From Uloborus plumipes (lineage: Eukaryota; Arthropoda; Arachnida; Araneae; Uloboridae), in NCBI GenBank assembly GCA_038373865.1, contig JAXGGA010002972.1, positions 1-64,000 on the forward strand: DNA of 64,000 bases. The letters run 5' to 3'. The translations under genes and the position numbers were made by a program. The notes below the pieces were generated by a model. It worked only from the letters and a program-made list of their open reading frames with translations. It was not told where the DNA came from and ran no database searches. Shown here piece by piece: positions 47,341 through 57,718 of this stretch; positions within the stretch are counted from its first letter, which is position 1; each line of letters starts with the position of its first letter.

Positions 47341-48111
47341 GATGGTAAATTCACGTAGCTTTAGGGTTTCCATAGATTAACTCATTCTTGACTGTCTTTT
47401 GTCGCCAAGATGCCGCCAAGCATTTGTTCAGGTGGCAAAGCGAAGAGATTCGTGAAAATAACAATGGATACCCATTTGTTTTTTCGAAACATTGTACGAA
47501 TATATCACGATGGGGTAGAGTTTCAATGCTTATAGCTTCCATATATCTTCGTTTGTTAGGGTAAACCTTAAATTTATTGTTTAATATTGTGTCATTTCTG
47601 AACATGTAATTTGGTATATCGTACAAGGGTGGGGGGAGGGGGGAGACTTATTTATTTATTTATTCTTCTGAAAAGTCAATGTATTTCTATCGTGTTTAAA
47701 CAACGCCTCCTGAATACTAAGCGTTGGTTTAAATCGACTTTATTGCAGTGTTTGCTTCAAATCGTTGAGCAAAAAATACATGTATTTATTCACAGAAGTT
47801 GAGGATTTTAAAGTTTTCAGTATGTCTGATATTGGTGAATATGTGGCGATTTTCCTTCACCTCTTATAAGAATTTTGCAAGAGGGGAGGGGAAGGAGGTT
47901 CAAACAAAGCGATGTGGTAAAAAAGGAATACATAACTGAATGAAAGTTTTAGTTTTTTTTTAAATTAATTTTTTCACATCAGCACTTCATTTCAACTTTT
48001 GCCACGGGTTGAAGGGGGGGGGGGACAAAAGTACGTGCTGAATATATTATGTTGGAAGAAACAGTAAAATCTATTTTTATTTGTGAAGTAAAAATAGTTT
48101 TTGTTGTTTGG
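47341..48111. other. No feature recognised
   Basis: Mixed to AT-rich. A minus-strand frame of about 90 codons (47351-47626) has no recognisable domain and no supporting context, so it is not called as a gene. Confidence 0.4.
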
Positions 48112-48598
48112 CTGGTGCGCCAAAAAGAAAGGGGGAGGGGGGGTGGGTCCAAAATGGGGTCGGGGTAGGAGGCAGCACCACTGAAGCTGTTTTATTTTAT
48201 TTATTTATTCATTTGTTTATTTATTTTATTCATTTATTTTTTGTTTTGTTCATTTATTTATTTTTTGTAGAATTTGACTATATAATCGTATTTTAACAGT
48301 TCTTGTGAAATGACCTTAAAAAAAAAAAAAAAAAAAAAAATGCGAAATATGGCTCCAAAAATTAAGACGATGGGGTCACCGTATTTATCCCTACTCTTTT
48401 CTTCTAAAATAACCAGAAAAATGTCAATTGGAATTTTCATCTTTTATTTTCGTTTAAAAAATCAATAAAATGAGCAAAAAATCATTTTTCAAACGATGAG
48501 AAATTTTTAACTCTGAAAAAGTGAAGGGGCAATGCGCCTTTATTTTTGGAAGTAAGGAAGCAGTTGCTCCCCCCCCCCCTCAGCACGAGCCACCTATG
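48112..48598 (-). mobile_element. Family D copy, inverted and decayed
   Basis: Left 'ggctggtgcgccaaaaag' matches the inverted right end of D2; the right end 'cacgagccacctatg' matches the inverse of CATAGGCGGCT. The terminal CATAGGC at the left is missing. Contains long TTTATT and poly-A tracts. A similar short terminus fragment occurs near 40869. Confidence 0.65.
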
Positions 48599-48767
48599 CC
48601 CTTTAACCCCCTGAGAAGCAAATTTCTGAGGAGTCAAAGAACGCGTACTCAATAAATATTATATCGAAAAAAAATTGCTAATATTTGACTCAAATATCTG
48701 AAAATGGATACATTTCTCAAAACCAGAAGGGTCGATTGCCCCCCCCCCACACACACATACGAAGAGA

Positions 48768-48966
48768 CAGGGCCTGATTACTGAATAGGCCAACTAGGCC
48801 ATGGTCTGGGGCCCCCACACAATTTAGGGGCCCCCAAATGGGTAAAATTGCTGTAGTCAATGTCTAAATTTGTTTTATCCTATGCCTAAAATCGTTAAGC
48901 CTCAGTACAGGGGGCCCCAAAAAAGTATTTGGCCTAGGGCCCCGTGATATCTTAATCGGCCCCTTC
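48768..48966. mobile_element. Family W copy 2, hAT-type MITE
   Basis: CAGGGCCTGATTACTGAATA at left and inverted AAGGGGCCGATTAAGATATC at right. The 8-bp TSD is CGAAGAGA/CGAAAAGA (one mismatch). 199 bp, with 'ggggccccc' blocks beside both ends. Confidence 0.85.
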
Positions 48967-49186
48967 GAAAAGACAGGCCATGACAAATTTATTTGGCTAT
49001 TTCAGTTCATTTGTGTTTGGTTTGGAAGAGGAGACAGTCCTTTACTAGCACTAGCACAACGCCAATATCCGTTATTACAAAAAGGCCTTTCCTCATCCCA
49101 ATTTTCACAAATGGAATCGTTTGATCCTTTGCGCATTGGTGGTCATCTTATTTGTGCCGCGCTGAAATAAGGGGTCGTCCACAAAT

Positions 49187-49328
49187 CTGTACCTTAGAAC
49201 CAGACTAACGTAAGTCCATTTTCGTCATTTTTCAGTAGAGGGGAAAAACGATGTATTCGACAATCGTTTTTCCCCTCTACCAAAAAATGACGAAAATGGA
49301 CTTACGTTAGTCTGGTTCTGAGGTACAG
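49187..49328. mobile_element. Family U copy 2, palindromic mini-element with AAAT TSD
   Basis: Same CTGTACCT terminus and AAAT flanks as U1, with the whole 142 bp almost perfectly self-complementary. It interrupts another repeat reading 'ggggtcgtccacaaat...gatgtgacactttgagggg' (from about 49171), so the pre-insertion site is visible. Confidence 0.92.
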
Positions 49329-49578
49329 AAATGATGTGACACTTTGAGGGGGGTTCGTTAAATTGTGACAGTTTGTGACAAAGGACAAATGGGGAGGGAG
49401 GGGTAACAAGTAGTGTAGCATCACAGAGTTGGTTGAAATGGAAGTCAAAAAGACTTCCACGTAGCAATATATTTGAAACATATGATGTCACATGTGACAA
49501 GAAAAAGGGAGCAGGACCAGGCCCGATTAAGAGAGATATTATGAGGATTCAGCCCGAAGAAATTTTCAGGCTCCAACT

Positions 49579-50665
49579 CAAGGCCTGGTCATCCAAAAGA
49601 CTCGGGAAGTTTGAGCTTCCGCCAAACATTTTCAGAGGTACAAAAATAACCGAAAATCTGTGATTAAAAATTCTAGTTTCTGCTTTTAAACGCAATTATA
49701 AAGGTAATGTAAACATTAAAACTCGTTCAATATATTTTTTCTAGAAAGTTTTGAAATGTGGGGATAAATTTCATGAAACGTTACGCCCCCCCCCTCTCCC
49801 CCGTCACCACAAGCTAATTTTAAATGTGGGATTTGGTCCAACTTTTTTACCCCTTTATGTGCTATGCACGTTTTATTAACCCATTTATGCCCAAGTTTTT
49901 TTTAACAATTTTTTCCAATTTTTATCTGCTTAAAACTCTTACTTGGAATGGTTTACATACATTTCAGGCTTGAAATAGTTCGCCGTTGCCATATTTATTA
50001 AGTTATTTAACGTTCTGTTTATGGAATATTTTGCAGATAAGTGAGCGAAATACGACCATACTTGACTTTACTTTTGCAAAGTACCATTACAGGAGGCATC
50101 TGTGATCCATTTTAAGCAAATTATTTTAAAATAGTTTAACTTTATGAAAAATAAGTTCGCAAAAATAAATTTACTTTCTGCGGCTACCCATGCTGGATCG
50201 TTGCTCGACTGATTTGTCTGAAAATAGCTGTCAAGAATTAAACTCTGATGTCCAAACAGTGGCTCTAACTGGTTTTCTCATGAAGAAGGACTATTTAACT
50301 TGTGAAGAACAGCTTTAGTAAAATGAGATACCCACTTTTTGTATGCACTAACTAACAAGCGTCCCGTTTTTAGACTACTTGGCATAAATGGTTAATTCTG
50401 TGAAAGTATAAGTATATTTGATTTAACAACTAGCCATAGAATTGCAGGTTGCAGGGAAACCATATAATGCATAAAAATTCTACATGCTAGTGTGTGTGGG
50501 GGGTAGGCAGAGACTTGAATCTCAATTCTGCTCGGCCACTTTTAGACATAATATTTTTCGAGATTTATTTCAGTGAGTCAAGAGTGTAGAAATCCCCCCC
50601 CCCCCAAAAAAAAAGCAGAGGGGGGGGGGGAGAGTCTGAAACTCCCTTCAGGTAACTCAATGAAC
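49579..50665. mobile_element. Family X copy 2, decayed hAT-type element carrying R3
   Basis: From 'aaggcctggtcatccaaaag' onward it parallels X1: 'ttctagtttctgcttttaaa', 'aaatgtgggattt', 'aaaattctacat'. The right terminus is lost or degraded near 50665. Contains G and C runs near 50595-50630. Interrupted by the piggyBac-like R3. Confidence 0.7.
49880..50391. mobile_element. Family R-like copy 3, piggyBac-like element
   Basis: CCCATTTATGCCCAAG at left and inverted CCATTTATGCCAAG at right, flanked by TTAA (49876-49879, 50392-50395). Similar in layout to R1/R2 but a distinct subfamily. No transposase seen. Confidence 0.85.
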
Positions 50666-50832
50666 ATGAAACAGCATGTCACATGTTGCCGTTGTGTTAT
50701 TCTAAATCTCACTTCAAAGTATTTTTTTCCACGGGAGAAGAAGGAGAAGAAAGTGATAACATTCAGTCTGCTCTTGGATATAAAAAATATAAATAATTTA
50801 TTCAACCGTTATTAAGAAACGATAACAATAAA

Positions 50833-52254
50833 GGGTCATTCCAAAGTGACTAACGTAACATTCAGAGCTGATTTTGTAACTGTTTTTAATTGTAACTTAA
50901 AGGACAGAAAACATTTTTTAGTCGTGCTGGTGGATTTATAATGTATACATGGTATCTATGTGTCATTTCAGCTAAGAATCTATATACATAAAAGACTACT
51001 TTTGTATGCGTATGTCCGGGCTAATCTTCCAAACTACTGGACCGATTTGAACCATTTTTTCACCGTAGATAGCTACAGTAACACGGAGCAGGATAAGCTA
51101 TAATTTAATTCTAAAAAACTTAATTTAAAAAAGTTATTATGGAAAACGTTTTATGTCGTTTTCCCATTAAATGGTTAAAATTTCAGTCCATTGTTGAAAA
51201 CATTTGTTGCCTTGCAACAACAATAATTATAGTAATCACAATAAAAATTTTGAACCAAGGCTTCTCTGGAGTAAGTATGAAATTTATTGCTTTCTTAGGA
51301 TTTTTATATTCCTCTGTGCCAATAATCGCTAACGGTGTAAATAAAAAGGGAATTGATTTTGGCAATACAAAGAAAATGGAAAGTGTTTATAGTCAAAAAA
51401 ATTTCTTCAATCACATCAGATGTTTTTACCAATTGAGTTTTCAGAAATGGAGTCACAAGGATAGAGACTAATAATGGGACTAAAAATATAATGGGACTTA
51501 TTTAACGTGCAATATTTGGAAATGGTTGACTCCAGTGCGATTGATGCTTTAAATATATATTTATTTTAATATACCAAGCTTATAACAATTCCTATTAACC
51601 GAAACATTATTTGTAGCTTGCATTTATATTTAGGGTGTGTAATGCAGTTTTTTTAAGTTATTCAGACAGAAAAATAGCCCTTGTTTACAGAAGTAGCCAT
51701 TTATGTATATAGATGTGCACTTTAATGTTGAAAAAATTATGAATGAGTTTCACTGAAATACATATTACGTGGCAGGAACCCGTGCAAAGCCGGGTACCCG
51801 GCTAGTTTAAAACTAAATTACTGACATATATTTTTTCAACCAAAATAGCAGCGTGACTAACGTAACATTTTTGCAACCTTGAAAATGAATGCTCATGTTG
51901 TGAGGCAAAAATTTCTCAAAGTTAAGCAAGTCTAAAAAATTGAATGATATGTTTGAAAAATGTGTAAAGTTGGCTTTACACCATTTACTAAATCTTAATT
52001 TTTTTAGCCTTAAGTGTCACTTTTACTCAAGATGGAGTGTGACTAACGTAACCATTGACTAACAAGCAGTAAACACACTACAAACTCCTTGTTATGGCTA
52101 ATCTCAGTGATAATTACAATACTTTTTCAATTTTTTAAAACTTCTTATGTTGTATGATTTTTACTCATTTATTTATTTATTTATTTTTTGATACTTTTTT
52201 CACTACGGTATTTTTTTTTCTTCGGCTGACGTTGACATTTCTATGGAATGACCC
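50833..52254. mobile_element. Family CC, TIR element with TAAA TSD, carrying a Helitron
   Basis: GGGTCATTCCA at both ends, flanked by TAAA (50829-50832, 52255-52258). The motif GTGACTAACGTAAC recurs at about 50846, 51855 and 52039. About 590 bp once the nested Helitron is excluded. Non-coding. Confidence 0.82.
50979..51805 (+). mobile_element. Non-autonomous Helitron, copy 1
   Basis: Starts TCTATATACATAAAAG after an A. It ends with the hairpin GCCGGGTACCCGGC followed by TAG (GGCTAG, i.e. the CTAG 3' terminus) before a T, as Helitrons insert between A and T. The 5' part includes 'cggactggaccgatttgaacc'-type sequence frequent in arthropod Helitrons. The 110-codon frame at 51139-51471 has no Rep/helicase motif. 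Confidence 0.85.
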
Positions 52255-52258
52255 TAAA

Positions 52259-54710
52259 ATTAAAATTTAATAAAAGAGGTTTTTTCATATTTGTACTGTC
52301 TAACAGTTTTTCGCGAGACCTCGGTCGAATCTGCGCACGCGCCAAGTCTCTTCTGACTTTCTTGGAATAGGGGGGAAATGCAACGATGAAGTAGCAAGCG
52401 AACAAAAACTGAAGGCATCGGGAAGTGTGCCTCCTAAACCTATCTACCCTTTTTTAAATGGAAGCGCTCGTGGCTGCCAGGCGCACATTACGCAAACAGA
52501 CAGTATCTCTTTGTGTAACTGTAGCAAATATGCAATCAGTGTTTCTTACAAACATTTTACTCCGGGGGGGGGGGGGGCACTTGTAGTAGAATCCAGAAGG
52601 ACAAAGGGATAGGCGTGGATCAAAAGGGAGAGATCATGGGGATGTTTAAAAATGGCCTAAAATTTTTTCGATAAATTTGCCCCCTCCCTTTGAGCCCTAA
52701 AATTGTACCCCTCTTTTTGGTACTGACCTCCCACAAAACCAGAAGCTGGCTCGCAATTGCAAAGGGCTTATTTAAGAGAATGGATGTGGGCCACCTTTCT
52801 CCCCTCCGAAATTAATTGAAAATTTCTTACCCTCAATAAAAACTTTTAACATTTTGAAATATCAATTTTCAAATTTGCCTAAACAATTAGCTTGGCCCTT
52901 GCGGTTTTTGATGACTTCAAGGGAAAAAGAGTGGGATTCAAATTCTCCCCTCGTATTTTGCCGAAATTGATATCCTAAAACGTAATTGCAGTTTACCTTT
53001 TATGCCCCCCACCCCGCTCCCTCTAAAATTTCCTTAATACTTTTGAATGTATTTGCATTTGTTTAACATTTACTTGTTTATTCATTGATTTTTTTTTGCT
53101 TTACTTAATTTATTTTTTGTATGTGTTAGTGCAAATTAAGTTATCCTCGGGAGGGCGGGGGGAGCATCGCCCCACCCGGAGCCTGCCTGAAATAAACACT
53201 GTATGCAATACAATACAAAATGTTTGACAAATCATTTTCATTCTTTTCAGAAACATTTCCACTCGAAAATAGTACTGGTAATTCGTAACAAAAAATACTT
53301 TTACATTTAAAAAGCGTAAACGTATTTAAAATGACCACGTTGCGTGCTTACGAACATAAACAGAACAGGAAATCCCATGACCTACATTCCCTCTCCGACA
53401 AAACCGCGCCAAAGCGGCGATAAACACTCCACAAACGTTACCCGGCGACGAATTCTTGTGGCGGGGATCTGGCGCTTGCGCAGTGAGAGGGTAAACGACC
53501 TGTCTGCGTCGGCGACGTGATGTGTACGTAGTACATTCGCGAACGAAATCAATCCGCGACTACTGAATCGGTTTTTTCTCTCTTTCTTGTTTTTTTTCTT
53601 TCGTCGCTACCTCCTTCCTTTGCTTTACCGTTCAAGGTTCAGAGATTTGCGTAATTATTACAAGCAAATCTCGCTGTTTGCCGTCTCTTTAAATGCTGTT
53701 TCATTTTTCTGATGAAATAATGGCCGGCTCTTATGGCGTTATTTCGGAATAAAAATGAATCGTTTTGACTGCAGAGTGGTGGTTTCTTTCTTGCTTTTCT
53801 TTTACCACATTTGTGTTGAGTCGATGAATAACAAAAACAATTCGTTTCTTTCAACAGTTTAATCATGTCAATGAAAGTAGTATTTTGCATTTTTTATTGT
53901 TTTCTTTGGTGAGCGGTAGCTGATTGCAAATTGAAGTTTATCGAAAAACGGACTTTGCAGCCTGTTCACTTTTTTTTTCTTTGAAAAAAATAAATGTTTT
54001 TTTTTTTTTTTTTTTTTTTTGTCTTTGGTTGTTTTTTTCATTTCAAATTAAAGCAGTGGCATGGATTTTTTTCCGAAACTTTTTTCGGGGTGCCCTGCAC
54101 AGATCTAGGGGACGGAGGGGGGGGGGGATAAGTTAAGGAATTTTCCACGCTTTTGGAAGTGATTGTCGTTTTGGGCATGAATTCCGCGATTTTAAGTGGG
54201 GGGAAGGGACCAGTTCACCTAGTTAGAAATATTTTTTTTTATTTTTGATGATTAGCAAAAACTATTTGTCACAACTTCCTCTTCCCTCCTCTTTTCGAGC
54301 GGTAATTCCGATTCCAAATTTGACAAACAAAAGTGTAATTGCCAGTTGTTCTTTATCTAAAACTAAATAACGAGAAAACAACAACAAAAGAAGGTCAATT
54401 TACTTTTCAGTGTACCTTTTTAAAATTAAATAGATTTAAATGTTTTCGGGAAGTCATGGCAAACACGGAAAAAGGAAAGATAATCCAAACAAGTAAATTT
54501 GCTAGTCGCAAAAGCAGAAGAGAAAACTGAAAATCCTTTTAAAATCCGCTTTCTAAAATCAATTGCAATTTTTTTTTCTTTCTTTCTTTTTTTTTTTTTT
54601 TTTTTTGTTAACAAACAGAAGCTGGCAACAGGTAAACATTTTAAATCATCGAGTTTCCTTTTCTTGCCGGCAAACAATGACATCGGTTTTCAATTGTGTA
54701 ATTTTAAGGC
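52259..54710. other. Mixed region with GC-rich islands, no gene established
   Basis: Mixed composition at 52300-52570 ('ctgcgcacgcgccaag') and a stronger island at 53380-53560 (separate entry), with AT-rich and poly-T sequence between and after. Open frames are short and uninformative. No element boundaries recognised. Confidence 0.4.
53380..53560. promoter_or_regulatory. CpG-rich island with NRF-1-like site
   Basis: The most CpG-dense stretch in the window: 'aaaccgcgccaaagcggcg', 'acccggcgacg', 'ggcgcttgcgcagtg', 'gcgtcggcgacg'. GGCGCTTGCGCA resembles the NRF-1 consensus, a common TATA-less promoter element. No adjacent exon is evident on either strand, so the gene served is unknown. Confidence 0.45.
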
Positions 54711-54713
54711 TAA

Positions 54714-54989
54714 GGCAGGAATTCAAGTGAAACAGGCGATCGCAAGTTACAATCACTACTGGAAATGAATTACATTAGAACGTTTCTTGATAAAAACATC
54801 GTGACGTTTGCCTATGAAAAACGAGCTAGATAAAACGTCACAGCCTACTTGGCGAATAAGAGGAGATCACTGACTGCTTGTGAGCTCTTATTGGCTCCAC
54901 CCGTAGTGACGTCAGTGCCAAGTTAAGTTGATGAAAATGTAATTCACTTCCAGTAGCGATTGCAATGGTGTTTCACTTGAATCCCTGCC
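54714..54989 (+). mobile_element. Family S copy 4, PIF/Harbinger-like MITE
   Basis: GGCAGGAATTCAAGTGAAAC at left, GAATCCCTGCC at right, flanked TAA and TTA. 276 bp. It lacks one of the CRE sites (a deletion at 'catcgtgacg|tttgcc') present in S1-S3. Confidence 0.9.
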
Positions 54990-55101
54990 TTAGGCACATT
55001 TGCTATAAAGAACGTTATATTTCGAGTTCTATATGCAGGCCCTATTTATCGCACGGGCACCCAGGGCCTGTACCCTAGGCATGAAATTTTCAAGGGGCTC
55101 G

Positions 55102-55265
55102 CTACATACGTTAAAATGACGTCACAGGTTGGTTTTGAATGCGGAGAATTTTTACGTATTGGGCAGAAACTAGACCCCTAGCGGGTCTAGCTACATACGT
55201 TAAAATGACGTCACGGGTTGGTTTTGAATGCGGAGAATTTCTACGTATTGGGCAGAGACTAGACC
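55102..55265 (+). repeat. Two-copy tandem repeat, 89-bp period
   Basis: The block 'ctacatacgttaaaatgacg' recurs at 55102 and 55191 with about 95 percent identity over the second, partial unit. Each unit carries TGACGTCA. Located between S4 and the AT-rich stretch before 55844. Confidence 0.9.
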
Positions 55266-55843
55266 TCCAAATGCTTCTTCAAGGTTCAATCACTAACGTC
55301 ACCTGTGCATTCCCCCCCCCCCACCTGTCCATTGTCTTGGGCAGTCATTTCTTTTTTCATTAAAAGCGTTAACTTCACCATGTTGGGCACAACTTTAAAT
55401 CATACTTACCAGTTTCAGAGTTTACTCACGTAGGATAGTCTGACCAGTAAATAAATACTAAAGCATAATTTCATTTTTGAAAAAGAAAAAAAAAATAGTT
55501 TAAAAAACTTACATTTGGTACGTGGTAATAAAACATTTTGGTGAATGTTTATTGTTTGTTAGTTTTCTTTAATTAAAACCAAGGAAATGTTTATGGTTCT
55601 GCTTCAGGTTTTGTAGAGCATAAACAAAAATTTTTTCAGTAACTCTGTAAGTGAGCATGTGCAGTCAGTGAACAAGCAGAAATTTTTTTTAATCTATAAA
55701 GATGTGAAAATTTTGTTGAAATAAAAGGTTGACTGTTACTTGTTCATTTTCTGTATTTATTTTAGTCATCTTTCATTTTTTACTTGTTACTCCTTATTTG
55801 TTTTTATTGCTTTCTTTTTCTTTTTTCTTTTGTTAACCAGATG

Positions 55844-55912
55844 CAGGGCCGGATTTAGAGTTCAAACCACTCCGTGCAAAAATAAAATTTGCGCCCCTGT
55901 GCAGAACGACAT
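55844..55912 (+). mobile_element. hAT-type terminus (GG)
   Basis: CAGGGCCGGATTTAGAGTTC has the form of a hAT TIR and is cut at 55912 by the palindromic element FF. No matching right terminus was found. It may be the 3' end of the decayed hAT element whose transposase exon lies at 57060-57456. Confidence 0.5.
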
Positions 55913-55916
55913 TATA

Positions 55917-56567
55917 CAGGGTGTCCACTCCAATCGTGGACCAATAGCTAATTTCTAAACCGTTAGAGATAAGCATATAGTTTATTTAGGAAAAAATCTC
56001 CAAATTACGAAAGGAATTTTGGGTCCATTCAATGTTTTTCAAAAAATCAAATTTTGAAAGAGTTGCGAAATTTAAATTTTTATACAGCCCCCCAGTCCTA
56101 TCAATCATATTTAGTAAAACATTCTTGACACTGAAACGTTTAAAACTAAAAAAAAATCACTCTCCTACGACAAAAATTGACCGAGTTATGACGTTTTGAA
56201 AAATCAAGATTTTGAAGGATTTCGCATACGGTCCCTAAAGCGATCTCTCGATGACGTCATGAAACAATGCAAAATCTTGATTTTTCAAAACGTCATAACT
56301 CGGTCAATTTTTGTCGTAGAAGAGTGATTTTTTTTTAGTTGTAAACGTTACAGTGTCAAGAATGTTTTACTAAATATGATTGATAGGACTGGGGGGCTGT
56401 ATAAAAATTTAAATTTCGTAACTCTTTCAAAATTTGATTTTTTGAAAAACATTGAATAGACCCAAAATTCCTTTCGTAATTTGGAGATTTTTTCCTAAAT
56501 AAACTATATGCTTATCTCTAACGGTTTAGAAATTAGCTATTGGTCCACGATTGGAGTGGACACCCTG
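55917..56567. mobile_element. Family FF, 651-bp near-perfect foldback element
   Basis: CAGGGTGTCCACTCCAATCG at both ends, flanked by TATA (55913-55916, 56568-56571). The two arms of about 300 bp are almost exactly complementary, with a small central loop near 56215-56265. Non-coding. Transcripts would form a long double-stranded stem. Confidence 0.93.
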
Positions 56568-56571
56568 TATA

Positions 56572-57059
56572 TAGTATAAACATATATACATTTTATACTA
56601 GTAAACTACGCCATTGAAAGGTTTAGGAGAGTTTTTTAGGTGATAATTCGCTCGTTTAGGATGAAGGGGGGGGGGGGGGGCTCTCGCTCTTGGAGGATCT
56701 TCGTAGCATACGAGGGCTTGCCCATCCCCCTAGTGTAATGGCAACGCGCGAGAGCAGGAGAAGAAGCACGTAATATCGGGTGCCTTTCGTTTTTGCTACT
56801 TACATCATACATACTTACAACATACAGAGCTTAAAGCAATAATATTAAATTGAGAATAAATATTGAAATGAGATTTAGGATTCTTTAAGTTTTAAATATT
56901 AAACCAATTATTTTAGCTATGAACTTTATATTTTTCAGAAACCGTGAAAGGCACAAAAAGAACAATAAAATATTCATTTTTCAAAATATGGCCGAAAAAA
57001 GTAGTTTAGGAATTAATACAAATACTCAACATAACTTTTCACTTAATATATATTTCATT
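56572..57059. other. No feature recognised
   Basis: AT-rich with a G run near 56667. It is probably the 3' flank of the decayed hAT element between FF and the transposase fragment. Confidence 0.4.
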
Positions 57060-57456
57060 TTAAAAAAGAGTTAACAAATCAGGCGAAAAGTCTAAACTGT
57101 TCATAAGTTCATACTCAATTCCCAATACAGCCAGGTCTGACAATCTTGACTGAGTTGTTGTTGTTCTCAAATATAGTTCTTTATTATTTTGAGCTTGGAG
57201 AAACTACGTTCTCCAGTTGCAACACTGATAGGTAGAGTTAACAGAATTCTGAGAGCAATGCTCAAATTTGGAGCAAAATTCATTTTTGTAATGAAATTCA
57301 GAGTTTCTAACGGTGATAGATTTCTTTCCATCAGCGATCTGATATTTCATCGCAAAGTTCAGCACTGTTTATGTCAGATGATTCACCATCCTTTAAAATC
57401 GCCTTAAGGTCTTTACAGTACGACATAACTGTGAACGGACTAACATTTCTGAACTG
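57060..57456 (-). pseudogene. hAT transposase C-terminal exon, decayed
   Basis: Reading the minus strand gives the C-terminal dimerisation region of a hAT transposase of the kind found in ZMYM1-like proteins: LRILLTLPISVATGERSF, then SKLKIIKNY and, after a frame change, LRTTTTQSRLSDLAVLGIE. The conserved ERSFS and the block around RLS.LA are the family's signature. Upstream, FRNVSPFTVMSYCKDLKAI is in a third frame segment. There is an in-frame stop at 57331-57333 and at least two frame changes, so it is not functional. The exon begins at a good splice acceptor: a pyrimidine tract then TTTACAG (AG at 57457-57458). The stop is at 57060-57062. Earlier exons were not found; the Helitron at 57719 lies on that side. 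Confidence 0.8.
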
Positions 57457-57718
57457 CTGTAAATTATAAAGAAAAGAAAAGTAACTGTTATAGTGTTATA
57501 TGTGTTTGTTAGGGTGGTTTACTAATTTATTGCAATTTAAGCCCCCCCCCCCCTATTTTCCCTTCTAGTTAACACATTTTTCATTTCTTTTCGAAGTAGG
57601 GGGCGTAAAAAATATCTGATCCTATTCCCGTCCTCCAACCCCGTTTCTGCAACACCTGCTATGGCAATTGTTTTTACTTACTTTATAATCATAATTATTA
57701 CAATCTCTATCTCTACTC

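Noticed and set aside
51139..51471. 110-aa ORF with hydrophobic stretches
   Set aside because: Lies wholly within a non-autonomous Helitron, AT-rich, no Rep/helicase or known domain.
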